NCBI GenBank assembly: GCA_017549285.1
Contig: JAFYVE010000053.1
Span: forward strand, 62,001-126,000
DNA from: Clostridia bacterium
Lineage (GTDB): Bacteria; Bacillota; Clostridia; Oscillospirales; Acutalibacteraceae
Direction: 5' to 3'
DNA length: 64,000 nt
Made by a program: the position numbers and the translations under genes. Below are positions 55,501 through 64,000 of this stretch, piece after piece (position 1 is the stretch's first letter; every line of letters starts with the position of its first letter). The notes beneath the pieces are model-generated. The model searched no databases. It was not told the origin of the DNA and was given only the letters and a program-made list of their open reading frames with translations.

Positions 55501-56157
55501 ACAATCACAAACGTTGTTGTTACAAATAAAGAAGACCAGAGAAAATATCTTATCCCCTACGATTCAAGAATCTGTGTTATCGACGGTCAGGAGATTGCAA
55601 AGGGTCAGCCTATCACAGACGGTTCAATCAATCCCCACGATGTTCTTGAAGTTCTTGGTGTTGATGCAGTTCATAACTACCTCATCAGAGAAGTTCAGCT
55701 CGTTTACCGTTCACAGGGTGTTGAAATCAACGATAAGCATATCGAAGTTATCGTCCGTCAGATGATGCGTAAGATGCGCATTACAGAACCCGGTGACACA
55801 ACTCTTCTTCCCGGTTCAACAGTCAGCAAGTCAGAATTCTTCGCAGCAAATGACGAAGTCAAGGCTAAGGCCGAAGCTACAGGTGAAGAACTTCACGAAG
55901 CTCAGGGTGAATCCGTACTTCTCGGTATCACAAAGGCTTCACTTGCAACTGATTCATTCCTTTCAGCAGCATCATTCCAGGAAACAACAAGAGTTCTTAC
56001 AGATGCAGCTATCAAGGGCAAGAAAGACCCGCTTCACGGTCTTAAAGAAAACGTTCTTATCGGTAAACTCCTTCCTTCAGGTACCGGCATGAAGTGTTAT
56101 AACGATGTCGATATCGAAGTGAATGTTGAAGAAACTGCAAACGTTATCGCATTATAA
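52579..56157 (+). CDS. rpoC: RNA polymerase beta' subunit
   Basis: A 1192-residue core subunit holding the active-site magnesium. The N-terminal zinc site is [20 protein letters not shown], and the catalytic loop is [13 protein letters not shown]. The second zinc site is visible as DCGCKDG...[13 protein letters not shown]. The start is GTG at 52579, 49 bases after rpoB, with the purine-rich AAGGAAGAAGGAA as RBS. Operon with rpoB. Confidence 0.98.
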   Translation: MLNESNYNELNFESIQIGLASPDTIREWSYGEVKKPETINYRTLKPERDGLYCERIFGPQKDWECHCGRYKRIRYKGKVCERCGVKITKSKVRRERMGHIELACPVSHIWYFKGIPSRMGLILDISPRELENVLYFAKLVVLEVADESVPLVKGQVISDKEYDDITEKYGEDAFRAGMGAEAIKQLLSEIDVEQLAEQLKEELVDATGQKKTKILKRLEVAESFRISGNRPEWMILDVLPVIPPDIRPMVQLDGGRFATSDLNDLYRRVINRNNRLAKLLELGAPEIIVRNEKRMLQEAVDALIDNGRRGRPVTGANNRPLKSLSDMLKGKQGRFRQNLLGKRVDYSGRSVIVVGPELKIYQCGLPKEMALELFKPFVMKRLVEQDIAKNIKSARKMVDRAGTEVWDALEIAIKDHPVMLNRAPTLHRLGIQAFEPVLVEGRAIKLHPLACTAFNADFDGDQMAVHVPLSAEAQAEARFLMLAANNLLKPSDGKPVAVPSQDMVLGSYYLTLCIPGATGEGKVFRDVNEAVMAYDEGDLDLHALCKIRMTKELDGKQVSKLIETTLGRVIFNDPIPQDLGIVDRSNPDNMFELEVDYLVKKKELGKIIDKAIKVKGIHEASEMLDKIKAQGYKYSTKSGITVSVFDAIIPENKKKYLAEAQEQVDKINALHRRGLASDKDRSKFTISAWEKCTAKVQNEITVGLEQSNPIFMMVDSGARGSTNQLGQLAGMRGLIANTAGKTIEIPIRANYREGLNVLEYFISSRGARKGLADTALRTADSGYLTRRLVDVSQDVIIREYDCGCKDGLTVSAIRNEDNGIIEPLEERLEGRFLLNPFCDPATGEVLVDADHMMTDDDAKLIASTGVESVDIRSLLTCRSKEGVCIKCYGKNLATGNTVQIGEAVGIIAAQSIGEPGTQLTMRTFHTGGVTSSADITQGLPRVEELFEARKPKILAMLSEIDGVVSFEEIKKNQTTITNVVVTNKEDQRKYLIPYDSRICVIDGQEIAKGQPITDGSINPHDVLEVLGVDAVHNYLIREVQLVYRSQGVEINDKHIEVIVRQMMRKMRITEPGDTTLLPGSTVSKSEFFAANDEVKAKAEATGEELHEAQGESVLLGITKASLATDSFLSAASFQETTRVLTDAAIKGKKDPLHGLKENVLIGKLLPSGTGMKCYNDVDIEVNVEETANVIAL

Positions 56158-56167
56158 TTTATGAAAA

Positions 56168-56205
56168 CACGGCTCTGTCAGGATGTATCCGGGCAGAGCC
56201 GGAAA
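56168..56205 (+). terminator. Possible partial terminator after rpoC
   Basis: CGGCTCTGTC-aggatgtatccgg-GCAGAGCCG stem, but only a weak AT-rich tail follows. Confidence 0.45.
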
Positions 56206-56256
56206 ATTGTTTTAGGTAAAATATACGAACTTTTAATAAAAAATTTGTAAAAAGTG

Positions 56257-56285
56257 TTGACACGAAGAGCAATTTGATGTAATAT
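56257..56285 (+). promoter_or_regulatory. rpsL (str operon) promoter
   Basis: TTGACA (56257-56262), exactly 17-base spacer, TAATAT (56280-56285). Confidence 0.75.
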
Positions 56286-56297
56286 ATTAAATTGTCT

Positions 56298-56334
56298 GGC
56301 ATAAATTATGCCCGTTGTCGGCATTTTTGTTTTA
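56298..56334 (+). promoter_or_regulatory. Attenuator-like leader of the str operon
   Basis: Two mutually exclusive stems share ATGCC at 56308-56312: GGCAT-AAATT-ATGCC (56298-56312) and ATGCC-CGTTGTC-GGCAT (56308-56324), the second followed by TTTTGTTTT. This is the geometry of an antiterminator/terminator switch. A third stem GGGG/CCCC lies at 56358-56383. Confidence 0.5.
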
Positions 56335-56421
56335 TCTTACAAAAACGGCTGTTTACAGGGGTTTTTTATTGTATAAAATCCCCTTTAGATAGATAAAATA
56401 ACTAAGATAGGAGGAAACAAC

Positions 56422-56844
56422 TTGCCAACCTTTAATCAGCTCGTTCGTAACGGAAGAAAGGCAGTAGAGAAGAAGTCAAAGTCACCCGCTCTCGGTAAGG
56501 GTCTCAACTCAAACCGCAACGTAATGACTAACCACAATTCTCCTCAGAAGAGAGGCGTTTGTACTGTTGTTAAGACAGATACACCCAAGAAGCCCAACTC
56601 AGCTCTGAGAAAGCTCGCCAGAGTTCGTCTGACAAACGGAATCGAAGTTTCAGCTTACATTCCCGGCGTTGGTCACAATCTTCAGGAACACAGCGTAGTT
56701 CTTATTCGTGGCGGCCGTGTTAAGGACCTTCCCGGTGTGCGTTATCACATCATCAGAGGCGTTCTCGATACACAGGGCGTTAACGGCAGAATGCAGTCTC
56801 GTTCCAAGTACGGAGCAAAAGTTCCGAAAGCAGCTAAGAAGTAA
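56422..56844 (+). CDS. rpsL: 30S ribosomal protein S12
   Basis: A 140-residue decoding-site protein. [12 protein letters not shown] at the start, [15 protein letters not shown] (with the Lys that is changed in streptomycin-resistant mutants) and [16 protein letters not shown] are intact. The start codon is TTG at 56422, supported by AGGAGG nine bases upstream. First gene of the str operon; no L7Ae-like gene lies between rpoC and rpsL, unlike in Bacillus. Confidence 0.98.
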   Translation: MPTFNQLVRNGRKAVEKKSKSPALGKGLNSNRNVMTNHNSPQKRGVCTVVKTDTPKKPNSALRKLARVRLTNGIEVSAYIPGVGHNLQEHSVVLIRGGRVKDLPGVRYHIIRGVLDTQGVNGRMQSRSKYGAKVPKAAKK

Positions 56845-57011
56845 TTAATTTACCTTAGCAAAAACCTTGAAGCAGACAAATCTTCTTGCAGGCGAAAGAA
56901 AAAACTTTCACCAATGCGAGTTTATATATATTATAAACCTCGTTATTGGCGCCACGGGAATTTTGTCACTCGAGTACCTATGATATCATTATTATGAAGG
57001 AGGGAAGCGAA

Positions 57012-57482
57012 GTGCCAAGAAGAGGCAATGTAGCAAAACGTGATGTTTTGCCCGATCCGCTTTACAACTCAAAACTCGTAACACGTCTTATCAACAGTGT
57101 TATGTACGACGGTAAAAAGGGTGTTGCTCAGAAGATCGTTTACGATGCTTTTGACATCATCAGAGAAAAAACAGGTGAAGAACCCCTTGAGGTATTTGCA
57201 GCAGCAATGGAGAATGTTATGCCCTTGCTCGAAGTTAAGGCTCGCCGTGTAGGTGGCTCAACTTACCAGGTACCCATGGACGTTCGTCCCGAAAGAAGAC
57301 AGACTTTAGGTCTCAGATGGATCACACTTTACGCACGTAACCGTTCTGAAAGAACAATGAAGGAACGTCTTGCAGGTGAAATTATGGATGCTAAGAACGA
57401 ACAGGGCTCAGCATTCAAGAAGCGTGAAGATACACACAAGATGGCAGAAGCTAACAAGGCTTTCTCACATTTCCGTTGGTAA
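57012..57482 (+). CDS. rpsG: 30S ribosomal protein S7
   Basis: A 156-residue primary rRNA-binding protein that nucleates the 30S head. [20 protein letters not shown] is the usual start and [17 protein letters not shown] and [15 protein letters not shown] the usual end. GTG 57012 is chosen: AAGGAGG precedes it and the length equals the standard 156; a longer in-frame ATG at 56946 lies in the gap and has no RBS. The 167-base rpsL-rpsG gap is longer than usual. Confidence 0.97.
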   Translation: MPRRGNVAKRDVLPDPLYNSKLVTRLINSVMYDGKKGVAQKIVYDAFDIIREKTGEEPLEVFAAAMENVMPLLEVKARRVGGSTYQVPMDVRPERRQTLGLRWITLYARNRSERTMKERLAGEIMDAKNEQGSAFKKREDTHKMAEANKAFSHFRW

Positions 57483-57518
57483 TTCCATCGCATTCCATTT
57501 ACATTTTTGGAGGTTAAT

Positions 57519-59618
57519 ATGCCAAGGCAGGTTTCACTTGAATTAACAAGAAACATCGGTATCATGGCTCACATCGATGCCGGTAAGACAACCACAACTG
57601 AGCGTATTCTGTATTACACAGGTGTTAACCGTAAAGTCGGTGAAACACACGATGGTTCTGCAACAATGGACTGGATGGCACAGGAACAGGAAAGAGGTAT
57701 CACAATTACTTCTGCTGCTACCACATGCTTCTGGACAAAGAAGGACGATCCCAAACAGAATAAATACAGAATCAACATCATTGACACTCCGGGTCACGTT
57801 GACTTCACTGTAGAAGTTCAGCGTTCACTCCGTGTTCTTGACGGTTCAGTTACAGTTCTCTGTGCTAAGGGCGGCGTTGAGCCTCAGTCTGAAACAGTTT
57901 GGCGTCAGGCTGATGATTACAAAGTTCCGAGAATGGTATACGTCAATAAAATGGACATTATGGGTGCAAACTTCTATAATGTTCTTGATATGATGAAGGA
58001 CAGACTTAAATGTAATGCTGTTCCCATCCAGCTCCCCATCGGTGCTGAGTCAGATTTCAAAGGAATTATCGACCTTGTTGAAATGACCGCTGACGTTTAT
58101 TATGACGATATGGGTCTTGATATGCGTGTCGAAGAAATCCCCGCAGATATGCAGGAGATCGCTCAGAAGTATCATGATGAACTCGTTGAAGCTGTTGCTT
58201 CAATGGACGAAGAACTCATGGAAAAATTCTTCGAAGAAGGCGAACTTTCAAAGGAAGAAATCAAGACTTGCATCAGAAAGGCAACAATTGCTAATGAAAT
58301 GGTTCCCGTTGTCTGCGGTACTTCATACCGTAACAAGGGTGTTCAGAAGCTTCTTGATGCTGTTATTGACTATATGCCCGCTCCCACAGACATTGAGGAC
58401 GTTAAGGGTGTAAATCCCGATACAGAAGCTGAGGAAACTCGTCCTTCATCAGACGATGCTCCCTTCTCAGCTCTCGCATTTAAAATCGCAACAGACCCCT
58501 TCGTAGGTAAGCTTTGCTACTTCAGAGTTTACTCAGGTATGGCTGTTGCAGGTACAACTGCATACAACTCAACAAAGGGTAAGAACGAAAGACTCGGTCG
58601 TATCCTTCAGATGCACGCAAACAACAGACAGGAAATTGATGTTTGTTATGCAGGTGACATCGCTGCTGTTGTCGGTGTTAAGAACACAACAACAGGTGAT
58701 ACACTCTGTGACGAAAATCATCCTATCATTCTTGAATCAATGAACTTCCCCGAACCCGTTATCCGTGTTGCTATCGAGCCCAAAACTCGTGCAGGTCAGG
58801 AAAAGATGGGTATCGCTCTTGCAAAACTTGCAGAAGAAGATCCCACATTCAAGTTCTATACAGATCAGGAAACTGGTCAGACAATCATCGCAGGTATGGG
58901 TGAACTTCATCTTGAAATCATCGTAGACAGACTTCTCCGTGAATTCAAGGTTGAAGCTAACGTCGGTAATCCCCAGGTTGCTTACCGTGAAACAATCACT
59001 AAGGAAGCATCTGTTGATACCAAGTACTCCAAGCAGTCAGGCGGTCACGGTCAGTACGGTCATTGTAAGATGCGTATCGAACCCAACCCCGGCAAAGGCT
59101 TCGAGTTCGTCAGCGAAGTTGTCGGCGGTGCTATTCCCAAGGAATACATTCCCGCTATCGAACAGGGTGTCAGAGGCGCTATGCAGACAGGTGTTCTCGC
59201 AGGTTACAACGTTGTTGACGTTAAGTGCGTAGTATTTGACGGTTCATATCATGAAGTTGACTCTTCAGAAATGGCTTTCAAGATGGTTGGTTCAATGGCT
59301 TTCAAAGAAGCTATGCAGAAAGCAGCTCCCGTTCTTATGGAGCCCATCATGAACATTTCAGTTATCACTCCCGACGATTATATCGGTGATGTTCTCGGTG
59401 ATATCACAGCTCGTCGTGGTATGATGAAGAAGATGGAACAGAGAAACGGCGGCGTTCAGCAGATCGATGCTACTGTACCTCTTGCATCAATGTTCGGTTA
59501 TGCAACTGACCTTCGTTCAAAGACTCAGGGCCGCGGACAGTACGTAATGGAACCCGGCGTTTATGATCAGGTTCCCAAGTCAATTGCAGATGCTGTTATC
59601 GGCGCAAGAGCAAAATAA
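57519..59618 (+). CDS. fusA: Elongation factor G
   Basis: A 699-residue translocation GTPase. Motifs: [36 protein letters not shown], followed by domains II-V with [15 protein letters not shown] near the end. ATG 57519 is preferred because TGGAGG stands directly upstream, whereas an in-frame TTG 12 bases earlier would include that RBS in the coding region. Confidence 0.98.
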   Translation: MPRQVSLELTRNIGIMAHIDAGKTTTTERILYYTGVNRKVGETHDGSATMDWMAQEQERGITITSAATTCFWTKKDDPKQNKYRINIIDTPGHVDFTVEVQRSLRVLDGSVTVLCAKGGVEPQSETVWRQADDYKVPRMVYVNKMDIMGANFYNVLDMMKDRLKCNAVPIQLPIGAESDFKGIIDLVEMTADVYYDDMGLDMRVEEIPADMQEIAQKYHDELVEAVASMDEELMEKFFEEGELSKEEIKTCIRKATIANEMVPVVCGTSYRNKGVQKLLDAVIDYMPAPTDIEDVKGVNPDTEAEETRPSSDDAPFSALAFKIATDPFVGKLCYFRVYSGMAVAGTTAYNSTKGKNERLGRILQMHANNRQEIDVCYAGDIAAVVGVKNTTTGDTLCDENHPIILESMNFPEPVIRVAIEPKTRAGQEKMGIALAKLAEEDPTFKFYTDQETGQTIIAGMGELHLEIIVDRLLREFKVEANVGNPQVAYRETITKEASVDTKYSKQSGGHGQYGHCKMRIEPNPGKGFEFVSEVVGGAIPKEYIPAIEQGVRGAMQTGVLAGYNVVDVKCVVFDGSYHEVDSSEMAFKMVGSMAFKEAMQKAAPVLMEPIMNISVITPDDYIGDVLGDITARRGMMKKMEQRNGGVQQIDATVPLASMFGYATDLRSKTQGRGQYVMEPGVYDQVPKSIADAVIGARAK

Positions 59619-59644
59619 TATAATTTCGTAAAACTACTTGAAAT

Positions 59645-59672
59645 TATTTTCATTTACTGTTACAATATAATA
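59645..59672 (+). promoter_or_regulatory. Possible internal tuf promoter
   Basis: TATAAT at 59667-59672 with a weak TTATTT -35 (59645-59650, 16-base spacer) in the 92-base fusA-tuf gap. Confidence 0.4.
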
Positions 59673-59710
59673 GTAAATTTTATTCCCAATTACTAAGGAG
59701 GAAATTTAAA

Positions 59711-60907
59711 ATGGCAAAAGCTAAGTTCGAAAGAACCAAACCCCATGTAAACATTGGTACTATCGGTCACGTTGACCACGGTAAGACAACTCTTACAGCA
59801 GCTATCACAAAGACTCTCGCTTCTAAGGGTCAGGCTGACTTCATCGATTACGCAAACATCGATAAGGCTCCCGAAGAAAGAGAACGTGGTATCACAATCA
59901 ACACATCACACGTTGAGTACGAGACAGAAACACGTCACTACGCTCACGTTGACTGCCCCGGCCATGCTGACTATATCAAGAACATGATCACAGGTGCTGC
60001 TCAGATGGACGGCGCTATCCTTGTTATCGCTTCAACAGACGGCCCCATGGCTCAGACAAAGGAACATCTCCTTCTTGCTCGTCAGGTTGGCGTTCCCTAC
60101 ATCATCGTTTTCATGAACAAGGTTGACCAGGTTGACGACGAAGAACTTCTTGAACTCGTTGAAATGGAAATCCGTGAAACACTTGATGAATACGAATTCC
60201 CCGGCGATGATACACCCATCATCAGAGGTTCAGCTCTCAAGGCTCTTGAAGCAGCTTCAGCAGATGATCCCGCTTGTGCTCCCATCTGGGAACTTATGGC
60301 AGCTGTTGACAGCTACATTCCCACACCCGACAGAAAGGCTGACCAGCCCTTCCTTATGCCTGTTGAAGACGTTTTCACAATCACAGGCCGTGGTACTGTT
60401 GCAACTGGTAGAGTTGAAAGAGGCCGCATCAACGTTAACGAAGAAGTTGAAATCGTTGGTATCAAGGAAGAAAGCAGAAAGACTGTTTGTACAGGTCTTG
60501 AAATGTTCAGAAAGATGCTCGACTTCGCAGAAGCTGGCGACAACGTAGGCGCTCTTCTTCGTGGTGTTCAGAGAACAGAAATCGAACGTGGTCAGGTTAT
60601 CTGTAAGCCCGGTTCAATCAAGCCCCACACAAAGTTCAAGGGTCAGGTTTACGTTCTTACAAAGGATGAAGGTGGCCGTCATACACCTTTCTTCAACAAC
60701 TACAGACCTCAGTTCTACTTCAGAACAACAGACGTTACAGGCGTTATCAACCTTCCCGAAGGCACAGAAATGTGTATGCCTGGTGACAACGTTGTTATGG
60801 ACGTTGAACTCATCACTCCCATCGCTATCGAACAGGGTCTCCGTTTCGCTATCCGTGAAGGCGGCAGAACAGTTGGTTCAGGCGTTGTTACAGAAATCAA
60901 CGAATAA
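59711..60907 (+). CDS. tuf: Elongation factor Tu
   Basis: A 398-residue GTPase that delivers aminoacyl-tRNA to the ribosome. [16 protein letters not shown], the switch [26 protein letters not shown] and the C-terminal [19 protein letters not shown] are intact. RBS AGGAGG is strong. Last gene of the str operon. Confidence 0.98.
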   Translation: MAKAKFERTKPHVNIGTIGHVDHGKTTLTAAITKTLASKGQADFIDYANIDKAPEERERGITINTSHVEYETETRHYAHVDCPGHADYIKNMITGAAQMDGAILVIASTDGPMAQTKEHLLLARQVGVPYIIVFMNKVDQVDDEELLELVEMEIRETLDEYEFPGDDTPIIRGSALKALEAASADDPACAPIWELMAAVDSYIPTPDRKADQPFLMPVEDVFTITGRGTVATGRVERGRINVNEEVEIVGIKEESRKTVCTGLEMFRKMLDFAEAGDNVGALLRGVQRTEIERGQVICKPGSIKPHTKFKGQVYVLTKDEGGRHTPFFNNYRPQFYFRTTDVTGVINLPEGTEMCMPGDNVVMDVELITPIAIEQGLRFAIREGGRTVGSGVVTEINE

Positions 60908-60932
60908 TTTCGTTAATTAATGTATAATTTAA

Positions 60933-60965
60933 GGGTGTCGACATTGTCGACACCCGTTTTTTTAT
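60933..60965. terminator. tuf terminator
   Basis: GGGTGTCGAC-att-GTCGACACCC followed by GTTTTTTT; it also closes the convergent mazF gene's region. Confidence 0.9.
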
Positions 60966-60975
60966 TATTAAGTAA

Positions 60976-61326
60976 TTATATGAAATTCAGCCCGAAACTT
61001 ACCTGTAATGCCTGATTGATTTTTGACATTTCAAATTCATCAAGGCTTCCCATTCGTTCACGAAGTCTTTGTTTATCAAGTGTTCTGACCTGTTCAAGAA
61101 GAACTATAGAATCCTTGGCAAGTCCGCATTCATCAGCCTGTACGCTTATATGCGTGGGTAACTGCGTTTTGAACTTTTTGCTTGTTATTGCGGCGGCAAT
61201 AACAGTCGGGCTGTATTTGTTGCCTACATCATTCTGAACAATAAGAACGGGTCTGATTCCGCCCTGTTCACTGCCTATTACGGGGCTCAGGTCTGCATAA
61301 TATATGTCCCCTCTTCTGACTTCCAT
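60976..61326 (-). CDS. MazF/EndoA-type endoribonuclease without adjacent antitoxin
   Basis: A 116-residue PemK/MazF-fold toxin that cleaves mRNA at short sequences. RRGDIYYADLSPVIGSEQGG and RPVLIVQND are the classic start, and QVRTLDKQRL the classic late motif. ATG 61326 (MEVRRGDIYY) gives the usual length; an upstream ATG at 61350 is possible. In Bacillus the antitoxin gene directly precedes ndoA, but here the preceding minus-strand gene is a GH2 enzyme with its own terminator, so the toxin is solitary. Confidence 0.9.
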   Translation of the reverse strand: MEVRRGDIYYADLSPVIGSEQGGIRPVLIVQNDVGNKYSPTVIAAAITSKKFKTQLPTHISVQADECGLAKDSIVLLEQVRTLDKQRLRERMGSLDEFEMSKINQALQVSFGLNFI

Positions 61327-61403
61327 TTTTTTATCACGCTCCGTTATCATTTACGCCGGCAATACTATTTTTGCCTGAGATAATAACGAATATTCAATTT
61401 ATC

Positions 61404-61434
61404 AAAAAATATACGGGACTGAAATCAGCCCCGT
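61404..61434 (-). terminator. Terminator of the GH2 gene
   Basis: ACGGGaCTGA/TCAGcCCCGT stem with one mismatch; minus-strand T-run at 61404-61411. Confidence 0.7.
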
Positions 61435-61439
61435 AATTT

Positions 61440-63731
61440 TTATTTTCTGCTGAAAGTTATCTGTTCATTCAATCCGTCTTTTGTGTATGCAAAAAGAGTG
61501 ATTTTGTCGTGAACAGTACCTGCTCTTATGTAAACAATTGCTCTGCCTCTGAATGTTTTTCGGTATTTTTCGCTGTAAGGAGTAAGGTCGGCGGGATTCC
61601 CGTTTTCAATTCCGAGAATCTCAGTATCACCGAGCAACTGATAATAAATTTCTTTATCGTCTGTTGCAGCTGTGTTGCCGTTTTTATCTTTGATTTCAAC
61701 TTCAACGTGAATAATATTGTTGTTTTTATTGAATTCGGTTCTGTCTGCAGTAAGACTTATTTTTTCAGCCTTTTCAGGTGTTGAAAGGTAATCTTCTGCA
61801 CCGTCAACAACAGCTGTTAATGTACCTTTTGTGAAAGGAATTTCCCATTTTGCTTTGTAATTTTCACATTTCTTCTTGCCGAGTGATGTGCCGTTAAGGA
61901 AAATCTCTGCTTCAGGGCGGTTAGTGTAACAGCTTACCTGTATTATTGTCCCTTCGTCAGCTGAATAAATAAAATTGTCTGTCCATACATTGGTTTTATC
62001 AGCTTCACCTTCGGAAACTGCAATTTTTACAAAAGGTTCATCACTCCACATAGCTTTTCTGATGAAAAACAGTGGTTTTTCGTAACCGCACAGATCAAGC
62101 ATACCTGCCTGAGAGATTCTTTTCGGCCAACCGACGCATTCACCGAGAAAATCAATACCTGTCCATAAGAACTGACCGCAGATGTATTCATTATCTCTTA
62201 CAGCGTGCCACGCAGGAACATCATGACCGTTTTCACTGCCGAAAATCACTCTGTCAGGGAATCTTTTATGGTCTTCTTCATAAAATCTTTCACGGTAATT
62301 GTAGCCCGAAACGTCAAGAACATCCGCAAAGCCCGTTCTGGTTGAAAGCTCGGGGAATGAGAGTGCAGAGAGTACGGGACGTGTTGTATCAACATTGTGT
62401 GCAATTTCAACAAGCTCTTTTGCAATTGTTGTAAGCCTTGATGCATCAGGTTTTCTGTTGTCATACATTCTTTCATTCTTAGGTTTGCCGTTATCGTTGT
62501 TGCCGAGTACTTCATCGAAAAGGGGAGTGACATACGGGTCATTCGGGTAGTCAATTTCGTTTCCGATTGACCAGAGAATTACCGACGGGTGATTTCTGTC
62601 ACGCAGAATCATAGCTTCAAGGTCTGCTTTATGCCATAAGGGAAAATCTTCGGCATAACCGTATTTTTTTGGCGGATAAACATTGTGCCCCTGCCACCAT
62701 TTGTTCTTTGTACCTTCCCATTCATCAAAAGCTTCGTCCATAACAAGAAGACCGAGCTCATCACAAAGGTCAAGAAGAGTGTTGCAGGGCGGATTATGAG
62801 CTGTTCTCAGGGCATTACAGCCTGATTCTTTGAACTTTCTGAGTCTTCTTGCCCATATTTCTTTCGGAACTGCGGCACCGAGAGAACCTGCATCGTGATG
62901 AACGCATACTCCTTTGAGTTTCATATTGATATCGTTGAGGAAAAAACCTTTGTCTGCATCAAAACGTATAGTTCTGATACCGAAAGGAACAGAAACTGCA
63001 TCAGTCGGTTTTCCGTCTTTGAAAGCGTGGCATCTGAGAATGTATAAATAAGGTGAATCTGGTGACCAGAGTGATGCATTCTTAACAGCCAACTCAGCTG
63101 TACCGCAGTTTTTGCCTTCTGTGGCAGTAATATGTAAACCGTCTTTTGTTTCAATTATTAACTCAGTTTCATCGCAGTCAATTGTGCTGTATTCAACCGT
63201 AATAACTGCATCTGTGCCGTTGATTTCTTTTGTTGTAACGAAAATGCTGTTTTCTGCAAAACAGCTCATTTCCGTTATTTCAAGAGTAACATCTCTGTAG
63301 ATTCCGCTTCCCGTAAACCAGCGTGAATCAGCAACTTGTTCGTGTTCAACACGTACACTTATCACATTTTCACCTGCACGGATAAATTCCGATATATCGA
63401 ATGTGAAAGGAGAGTAGCCCGAAGCTCTTCCGCCGATATGATGACTGTTGACATATACCCTTGAATGTTTGTATACGCCGTCGAAATTGAGCCTTACACG
63501 TTTGCCCTCAATATCATCCGGAAGAAAAAAATGTTTTCTGTACCAGCCTGTGCCACCGGGGAGATATCCCGTACCGCTTGCATTTGATTTATCAAAAGGA
63601 AAGCTTACGGACCAGTCATGAGGCAGAGTGACATTCTGCCACGCATCATCGTTATAGCCCATATAATCAGCTTCGGTTGTGTCACCGTAATGGAATTTCC
63701 AGTTATCGTTGATATTGATTATTTTACCCAT
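61440..63731 (-). CDS. GH2-family glycoside hydrolase, beta-galactosidase-like
   Basis: A 763-residue enzyme with the GH2 domain order: N-terminal sugar-binding jelly roll (DNWKFHYGDT, GTGYLPGGTGWYRKHF), immunoglobulin-like domain, TIM barrel and C-terminal beta domains. The acid/base Glu is in LWSIGNEIDYPND and the likely nucleophile is in IFGSENGHD. No signal peptide, so it acts inside the cell on imported glycans. ATG 63731 (MGKIINI) is chosen since GGGGTGA precedes it; the preceding codons would overlap the ZIP gene stop. The gene starts four bases after the ZIP gene end. Confidence 0.93.
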   Translation of the reverse strand: MGKIININDNWKFHYGDTTEADYMGYNDDAWQNVTLPHDWSVSFPFDKSNASGTGYLPGGTGWYRKHFFLPDDIEGKRVRLNFDGVYKHSRVYVNSHHIGGRASGYSPFTFDISEFIRAGENVISVRVEHEQVADSRWFTGSGIYRDVTLEITEMSCFAENSIFVTTKEINGTDAVITVEYSTIDCDETELIIETKDGLHITATEGKNCGTAELAVKNASLWSPDSPYLYILRCHAFKDGKPTDAVSVPFGIRTIRFDADKGFFLNDINMKLKGVCVHHDAGSLGAAVPKEIWARRLRKFKESGCNALRTAHNPPCNTLLDLCDELGLLVMDEAFDEWEGTKNKWWQGHNVYPPKKYGYAEDFPLWHKADLEAMILRDRNHPSVILWSIGNEIDYPNDPYVTPLFDEVLGNNDNGKPKNERMYDNRKPDASRLTTIAKELVEIAHNVDTTRPVLSALSFPELSTRTGFADVLDVSGYNYRERFYEEDHKRFPDRVIFGSENGHDVPAWHAVRDNEYICGQFLWTGIDFLGECVGWPKRISQAGMLDLCGYEKPLFFIRKAMWSDEPFVKIAVSEGEADKTNVWTDNFIYSADEGTIIQVSCYTNRPEAEIFLNGTSLGKKKCENYKAKWEIPFTKGTLTAVVDGAEDYLSTPEKAEKISLTADRTEFNKNNNIIHVEVEIKDKNGNTAATDDKEIYYQLLGDTEILGIENGNPADLTPYSEKYRKTFRGRAIVYIRAGTVHDKITLFAYTKDGLNEQITFSRK

Positions 63732-63735
63732 AATA

Positions 63736-64000
63736 TCACCCCAGCAAAACATCTGAAACCAGCATCACACAGAATCCTGTGAGAAGTGCGTAAGTTGCCC
63801 CTCTTTCGTTGCCGTGCAGATGTGTTTCAGGTATCATTTCATCACTTATAACATAAAGCATTGTACCGCCTGCAAATGCCAATGCAAACGGAAGAATTGC
63901 AGATGCAATACTTACAGCAAAATAACCTATAAATGTACCTATTACTTCTACAACACCCGTCAGCAGGGCACAGATAAAGGTTTTTCGTGGTTTTATACCG
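63736..64000 (-). CDS. ZIP-family metal transporter, 5'-truncated by the window edge
   Basis: Last 87 codons of a ZIP (zinc/iron permease) protein on the minus strand, extending beyond the window. FAGGTMLYVISDEMIPETH contains the conserved GGT-MLYV and H/E metal-site pattern of the bacterial ZIP family, followed by HGNERGATYALLTGFC and a final hydrophobic segment ending DVLLG. The stop TGA is 63736-63738, and the GH2 start follows after four bases. Confidence 0.88.
   Translation of the reverse strand, partial: GIKPRKTFICALLTGVVEVIGTFIGYFAVSIASAILPFALAFAGGTMLYVISDEMIPETHLHGNERGATYALLTGFCVMLVSDVLLG

Overview
The window looks like chromosomal DNA of a spore-forming, Gram-positive Clostridia bacterium, most like gut Oscillospiraceae/Ruminococcaceae. 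The supporting signs are spoIVA with a SipL-type partner and spoIIP, a dockerin-type secreted protein, several carbohydrate-active enzymes, strong AGGAGG-type ribosome binding sites, moderate GC content, and the rpoB-rpoC-rpsL-rpsG-fusA-tuf cluster. The species assignment is inference. I saw no rRNA or tRNA gene, CRISPR array, prophage or intact insertion sequence.

Layout. 1-9.6 kb: the end of an M18 aminopeptidase, an AT-rich orphan gene (1073-1942), a cytosolic LCAT-like hydrolase with an ABC exporter, a cyclase-family hydrolase, luxS, then murA, walJ, rlmH and a small gene. 9.6-17.1 kb: a dockerin protein, a BlaI/M56 pair with two matching operator palindromes, argG behind ARG-box-like sites, a SecB-like protein with a YgjP-type peptidase, and two small Cys-rich proteins. 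17.2-17.6 kb: two unannotated genes for amphipathic peptides of 40 and 33 residues. 17.8-25 kb: sporulation genes (spoIIP, a small membrane protein, sipL, spoIVA) and membrane/HD-domain genes, all on the minus strand. 25-28 kb: queT behind a probable preQ1 riboswitch, followed by a two-component system. 28-39 kb: glpK, a sialidase-like protein, NUDIX, trmO, typA, an MFS transporter, a second two-component system and tspO. 39.2-39.5 kb: a candidate structured ncRNA or decayed gene with its own promoter and terminator. 39.6-46.4 kb: three secreted proteins (LCAT-like, esterase, phosphodiester glycosidase) around a GH78 enzyme. 46.5-61 kb: TM2 protein and guaB on the minus strand, then rpoBC and the str operon. 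61-64 kb: a solitary MazF, a GH2 enzyme and the end of a ZIP metal transporter.

Three observations deserve most attention. First, a family of four intergenic repeats shares the same ends; all adjoin the 3' end of a gene and supply or include its stop codon. Second, the secreted proteins at 39.6-46.4 kb end in hydrophobic or amphipathic helical tails, and the two peptide genes at 17.2-17.5 kb encode free-standing helices of the same type. Third, there is an independent ~340-nt transcription unit at 39198-39541 with no intact reading frame.

The genes mix housekeeping (translation, transcription, cell wall, purine and arginine synthesis), sporulation, and glycan or lipid scavenging. GH78, GH2 and the sialidase-like protein lack signal peptides and should act in the cytoplasm, while the LCAT-like, esterase, NAGPA-type and dockerin proteins are exported.
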